A DNA stretch of 17,821 nucleotides, taken from contig JAEWCW010000217.1 of NCBI GenBank assembly GCA_023390415.1, forward strand, positions 1-17,821, in the 5' to 3' direction. Of the stretch, positions 13,993 through 17,821 are shown piece by piece; position 1 is the first letter of the stretch; the number at the start of each line of letters is the position of its first letter. The translations under genes were made by a program, and so were the position numbers. Source of the DNA: Pseudomonadota bacterium. GTDB lineage: Bacteria > Pseudomonadota > Alphaproteobacteria > Sphingomonadales > Sphingomonadaceae. The notes under the pieces are model-generated. The model was not told where the DNA came from. It worked only from the letters and a program-made list of their open reading frames with translations, and made no database searches.

Positions 13993-14020
13993 CCTATACA
14001 GGAAAACCGCGCAGGATCAA
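13993..14020 (-). promoter_or_regulatory. Promoter of rplJL
   Basis: On the minus strand TTGATC (14020-14015), a 16-base spacer and TATAGG (13998-13993) form a good sigma-70 promoter, with an expected start near 13986. It faces away from the DUF72 gene, whose ATG lies only 28 bases to the right, so the two transcription units are divergent and closely packed. Confidence 0.6.
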
Positions 14021-14047
14021 GGGCAGCCGCCCGGACGTTGGCGGGCG

Positions 14048-14791
14048 ATGGCGGTGATCGGCACGGCAGGCTGGAGCATTCCCGGAACGGTCGCGGAGGA
14101 CTTCCCCGCGGACGGCTCCGCGCTCGAACGCTATGCGCGCGTCTTCGGCGGGGTCGAGATCAATTCCTCCTTCCACCGCTCCCATCGCGCCGCGACCTGG
14201 GCGCGTTGGGCCGAGAGCGTCCCGGACGGCTTCCGCTTTGCGGTGAAGATTCCGAAGACGATCAGCCACCAGCTGAAGCTCGTCGACTGCGACGATCTGG
14301 TCGACCTTTTCCTCGCCGAGTCCGGTGCGCTGGGCGACCGCCTCTCGATCCTGCTTCTTCAACTGCCGCCCAAGCTCGCCTTCGAGGAAGGTATCGCCCT
14401 CCCCTTTCTCGGCCGTCTCCTCAATCGGGCCGGGAGCGCCCGGATCGCCTGCGAGCCGCGCCATCCGAGCTGGTTCGCGGACGAGGTCGATGCGCGCCTC
14501 GCCGAGCTCGGAATAGCGCGGGTGGCGGCCGATCCCGCCGTGGTCCCGCCAGCGGCGGCACCCGGCGGCGCGACCAGGCTCCGTTACTGGCGGCTGCACG
14601 GCAGCCCGGTCATGTACCGCTCCTCCTATGACGACGAGCGGATCGCAGCCTATGCGGCAGCGATCGCCGCCGCCGAGGCTGCGGGCGCCGAGGCCTGGTG
14701 CATGTTCGACAACACTGCCTCTTCGGCGGCGACGGGCGACGCGTTGCGCCTCGCGGAGCGGGTGCCTGCAGCTGCCCACCCAAACCCCTGA
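14048..14791 (+). CDS. DUF72 (YecE-like) family protein
   Basis: 247 residues, typical family length. DUF72 proteins adopt a TIM-barrel-like fold of unknown activity. Seen: VIGTAGWSIPG at the N terminus; the family's VFGGVEINSSFHRSHR segment (residues ~32-47) and AVKIPKTISHQLKL (~65-78); CEPRHPSWF near 136-144; and a C-terminal RYWRLHGSP then YDDERIAAYAAAI region ending with AWCMFDNTASSAAT (a variant of the common cysteine/FNN element). ATG 14048 is chosen because similarity begins there; the open frame extends far upstream with no coding signs. No strong ribosome-binding site is visible. It is divergent from rplJL. Confidence 0.87.
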   Translation: MAVIGTAGWSIPGTVAEDFPADGSALERYARVFGGVEINSSFHRSHRAATWARWAESVPDGFRFAVKIPKTISHQLKLVDCDDLVDLFLAESGALGDRLSILLLQLPPKLAFEEGIALPFLGRLLNRAGSARIACEPRHPSWFADEVDARLAELGIARVAADPAVVPPAAAPGGATRLRYWRLHGSPVMYRSSYDDERIAAYAAAIAAAEAAGAEAWCMFDNTASSAATGDALRLAERVPAAAHPNP

Positions 14792-14794
14792 AAT

Positions 14795-14823
14795 TTGCCT
14801 TTCCGGGTCCGCGCGCCTACATC
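14795..14823 (+). promoter_or_regulatory. Promoter of the cold-shock gene
   Basis: TTGCCT (14795-14800), a 17-base spacer and TACATC (14818-14823) predict a start near 14830 and a ~108-base leader. That length is in keeping with cold-shock mRNAs controlled by leader structure. The leader contains a perfect 12-bp palindrome, CCGGCGCGCCGG (14895-14906), shortly before the ribosome-binding site AGAAGGA. Confidence 0.5.
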
Positions 14824-14937
14824 TGGGATCGCTATCAGTCGCAACGACGGTCTTTGGTGCTGCGGCTCCTTCTTCCTTCTCGCCTCTCCTAGCTCCGGCG
14901 CGCCGGTTGGCGGCGGGCCCCAGAAGGAAAAATCCAA

Positions 14938-15144
14938 ATGACCATCGGAACCGTTAAATTCTTCAATGCCGACAAGGGCTACGGCTTCATCCAGCCCGAA
15001 GACGGCGGAAGCGACGCCTTCGTCCACATCACCGCGGTCCAGGCCGCCGGCATGCAGACGCTCGATCGCGACCAGCGCGTGTCCTACGAGCTCGAGACCG
15101 ACCGGCGCGGCAAGACCAGCGCGGTCAACCTGCGCAGCGCCTGA
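14938..15144 (+). CDS. Cold-shock domain protein
   Basis: 68 residues forming a single cold-shock domain, an OB fold that binds single-stranded RNA or DNA and melts RNA structure. It has GTVKFFNADKGYGFI with RNP1 (KGYGFI, residues 14-19) and RNP2 (DAFVHI, 26-31). The tail, RRGKTSAVNLRSA, matches the short alphaproteobacterial CspA type. AGAAGGAAAA precedes ATG 14938. It is flanked by its own promoter and a downstream stem, so it is probably a single-gene unit. Whether it is cold-inducible cannot be told from the coding sequence. Confidence 0.95.
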   Translation: MTIGTVKFFNADKGYGFIQPEDGGSDAFVHITAVQAAGMQTLDRDQRVSYELETDRRGKTSAVNLRSA

Positions 15145-15155
15145 TCTCTTGTCAG

Positions 15156-15190
15156 GGGGCGGTGCGGGCCAAGCGCCTGCGCCGCCCCTT
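15156..15190 (+). terminator. Terminator-like stem after the cold-shock gene
   Basis: GGGGCGGTGC (15156-15165) pairs with GCGCCGCCCC (15179-15188), a 10-bp stem with one T-G pair, followed only by TTCGCC. The short T-run makes it a modest candidate. Confidence 0.45.
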
Positions 15191-15231
15191 CGCCAGTTTC
15201 GAACGGGGTCTCACGAAGGAGCCTTAGCCTG

Positions 15232-15432
15232 ATGTCGATCCAAGCCGAATTCTACGCCGCCCGCGCTGCCGAGGCACGGGCCGCGGCCGAGGAAGCCACG
15301 CTGGACAATGTCCGCGAGCGCTGCCTCCGTTCGGCGGCGGCGTGGGAGGGAATGGCGGCGCGGGCGTCGCGCACCGATCAGATGCGCCAGCGCCAGGCCG
15401 CCGAAAAGGCGTCCGTCGAAGTCGTCCAATAA
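15232..15432 (+). CDS. Small alanine-rich helical protein, function unknown
   Basis: 66 residues, almost wholly helical by composition: AEFYAARAAEARAAAEEATL then RERCLRSAAAWEGMAARASR. It has a charged C terminus and no signal or membrane span. AAGGAG at 15216-15221 precedes ATG 15232. Similar short proteins are, from memory, common in sphingomonads as uncharacterised entries. It lies after the cold-shock gene and could be co-transcribed with it by read-through. No function is proposed. Confidence 0.7.
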   Translation: MSIQAEFYAARAAEARAAAEEATLDNVRERCLRSAAAWEGMAARASRTDQMRQRQAAEKASVEVVQ

Positions 15433-15436
15433 GATA

Positions 15437-15470
15437 AGGGCCGGCGCGAGCCCAAGCCCGCGCCGGCCCT
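15437..15470. terminator. Strong stem between convergent genes, probable bidirectional terminator
   Basis: AGGGCCGGCGCG (15437-15448) exactly complements CGCGCCGGCCCT (15459-15470), a 12-bp stem with a 10-base loop. It sits between the small helical protein gene and the convergent lipoprotein gene. T-runs are weak on both strands. Confidence 0.6.
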
Positions 15471-15489
15471 ACATCCTCAGCAGCGAAGC

Positions 15490-15726
15490 TTACTGCGTGT
15501 TGGCGGCGGCGTTGTCGCCGGCGTCGCGGACAGCCTCGGCCTGGTTCTGGGCGTTCGACTCGATCGCGTCAGCGACGTTCGACGCATTGGATTCGATGGC
15601 GTCGGCGACGTTCGAGGCATTGGCCTCGATCGCATCGGCCTTGTTCTCGGCGGCCTTGTTCTCGCTGCCGCAGGCGCCAAGCGCGAGCAGGCTGGCGACG
15701 GCGGCAGTTTTCAGGATGACCTTCAT
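15490..15726 (-). CDS. Small repeat-containing lipoprotein, function unknown
   Basis: 78 residues. A signal of ~18 residues ends in the lipobox L16-G17-A18-C19, so the protein should be lipid-anchored at Cys19. Gly-Ser follows instead of Asp, which in enterobacteria favours the outer membrane. The mature part is an Ala/Asn-rich helix of 11-residue units, N(K/V)ADAIE(A/S)NA(S/Q), at 28-38, 39-49 and 50-60, with a degenerate fourth to 71. The hendecad spacing suggests a coiled coil, loosely like Lpp or entericidin-type lipoproteins, but there is no C-terminal lysine for peptidoglycan attachment. ATG 15724-15726 is preferred over the one eight codons upstream because GAGGGG precedes it and the signal begins there. 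Its leader carries a terminator-like hairpin. Confidence 0.78.
   Translation of the reverse strand: MKVILKTAAVASLLALGACGSENKAAENKADAIEANASNVADAIESNASNVADAIESNAQNQAEAVRDAGDNAAANTQ
15514..15645 (-). repeat. 33-bp tandem repeats in the lipoprotein gene
   Basis: Three near-identical 33-base units (15645-15547) encode the 11-residue repeats, and a fourth, diverged one follows to 15514. Such in-frame repeats can gain or lose units by slippage, changing the helix length without breaking the frame. Confidence 0.7.
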
Positions 15727-15753
15727 GTTGTGCCCCTCGTTTCGCGTCACGGC

Positions 15754-15791
15754 AAAAGAGGCGCCTCGGCCGCGCCGCGGCCGAAGCGCCT
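15754..15791 (-). terminator. Terminator-like hairpin in the lipoprotein leader (attenuator candidate)
   Basis: On the minus strand AGGCGCTTCGGCCGC pairs with GCGGCCGAGGCGCCT (15791-15777 with 15773-15759), a 15-bp stem with one T-G pair and a three-base loop. CTTTTGCC follows directly. It lies ~30 bases before the ATG and downstream of the promoter candidate, so it would act on the gene's own transcript. Confidence 0.5.
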
Positions 15792-15822
15792 ACGGACCTG
15801 CGTGACTTCAGACCCAGAGCGC

Positions 15823-15850
15823 ACACTAACATGGATTTTGGGCCTCGCAA
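15823..15850 (-). promoter_or_regulatory. Promoter candidate for the lipoprotein gene
   Basis: On the minus strand TTGCGA (15850-15845), a 16-base spacer and TAGTGT (15828-15823) predict a start near 15816, about 90 bases before the coding region. It is divergent from the rpoB promoter, 32 bases away. Confidence 0.38.
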
Positions 15851-15882
15851 CAGGGTTGTTGCCGACTGCACCCGTGCCGCCC

Positions 15883-15911
15883 TTGACCCCTGCCTCTCCG
15901 ATCCTTAAATA
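15883..15911 (+). promoter_or_regulatory. Promoter of rpoB
   Basis: TTGACC (15883-15888), a 17-base spacer and TAAATA (15906-15911) make the best sigma-70 match in the window. The predicted start, near 15918, gives a ~198-base leader. Because rplJL is inverted here, rpoB cannot rely on read-through from it. Confidence 0.65.
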
Positions 15912-16000
15912 GCGCCCCGTACCCCACCGCATCGGAACAGGACGCGCCGTCGCGCAGCGCGTTCAACGCATTGATCGGTGAGGGTTTTTCGGACGTGCGA

Positions 16001-16036
16001 AGCTGCGGTTCCCATCACGGGGACTCGCGGCTTTTT
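16001..16036 (+). terminator. Terminator-like hairpin in the rpoB leader (attenuator candidate)
   Basis: AGCTGCGGTTCCC (16001-16013) pairs with GGGACTCGCGGCT (16020-16032), giving 12 of 13 pairs including two G-T, and is followed by TTTTT (16032-16036). It stands ~118 bases after the predicted start of transcription and 79 bases before the rpoB ATG. An intrinsic terminator here would limit rpoB transcription, comparable in role to the partial terminator between rplL and rpoB in Escherichia coli. Confidence 0.6.
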
Positions 16037-16115
16037 GCGTCTCTAGCAGCGCCTGAAATTCACTTCCCTTGGCCCCGGCACCGCCCGGGCGACGAGAAAA
16101 GGCGACGAAACCCAC

Positions 16116-17821
<1,706 letters not shown>

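Noticed and set aside
12404..14047. Very long plus-strand open frame leading into the DUF72 gene
   Set aside because: It runs antisense to rplL and rplJ and lacks homology until ATG 14048.

Overview
The window looks like a chromosomal segment of a high-GC alphaproteobacterium, most likely a sphingomonad (Sphingomonadales). The evidence is the RpoB, L11, L1, L10 and L7/L12 sequences, the tRNA-Trp-secE-nusG order, a LexA-type GTTC-N7-GTTC box, an FNR/FixK-type TTGAC-N4-GTCAA box, and dispersed-repeat-like palindromes of a kind I associate with sphingomonads. The taxon is inferred from memory; no search was run.

Layout. 1-945: 3' part of a fatty-acyl-AMP ligase gene. 946-1174: a REP-like inverted repeat, then a promoter for tRNA-Trp (1175-1252). 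1376-2118: secE and nusG with overlapping stop and start. 2129-3934: accessory genes, namely a DUF2267 gene under a probable FNR/FixK box, a 58-residue zinc-ribbon protein, and a tandem helix-turn-helix (terminase-small-subunit-like) gene with a LexA-like box at its promoter. 4192-9680: a complete type I restriction-modification operon in the order hsdR-hsdS-hsdM. 9989-11123: rplK-rplA, closed by a strong terminator. 11235-12603: a protein-arginine-methyltransferase-like gene and a small membrane protein. 12740-13687: rplJ-rplL on the MINUS strand, with a long structured leader and its own promoter. 14048-15432: a DUF72 gene, a cold-shock gene and a small hypothetical gene on the plus strand. 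15490-15726: a small repeat-containing lipoprotein gene on the minus strand. 16116-17821: the 5' two-fifths or so of rpoB, running off the right edge.

How it fits together. The backbone is the usual bacterial secE-nusG / rplKA / rplJL / rpoB transcription-translation cluster, but here it is opened up. About 7.9 kb lies between nusG and rplK, including the restriction system. A methyltransferase and a membrane protein follow rplA. The rplJL pair points the opposite way to rplKA and rpoB. As a result rplK, rplJ and rpoB each have their own candidate promoter and leader. The rpoB leader holds a terminator-like hairpin that could act as an attenuator.

The items most worth a second look are the SOS-box/tandem-HTH gene, the FNR-box/DUF2267 gene, the PRMT with complete double-E and HW motifs, the inverted rplJL block, and the rpoB and lipoprotein leader hairpins. 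I saw no CRISPR array, rRNA, intact insertion sequence or origin. No wholly new system is proven here.
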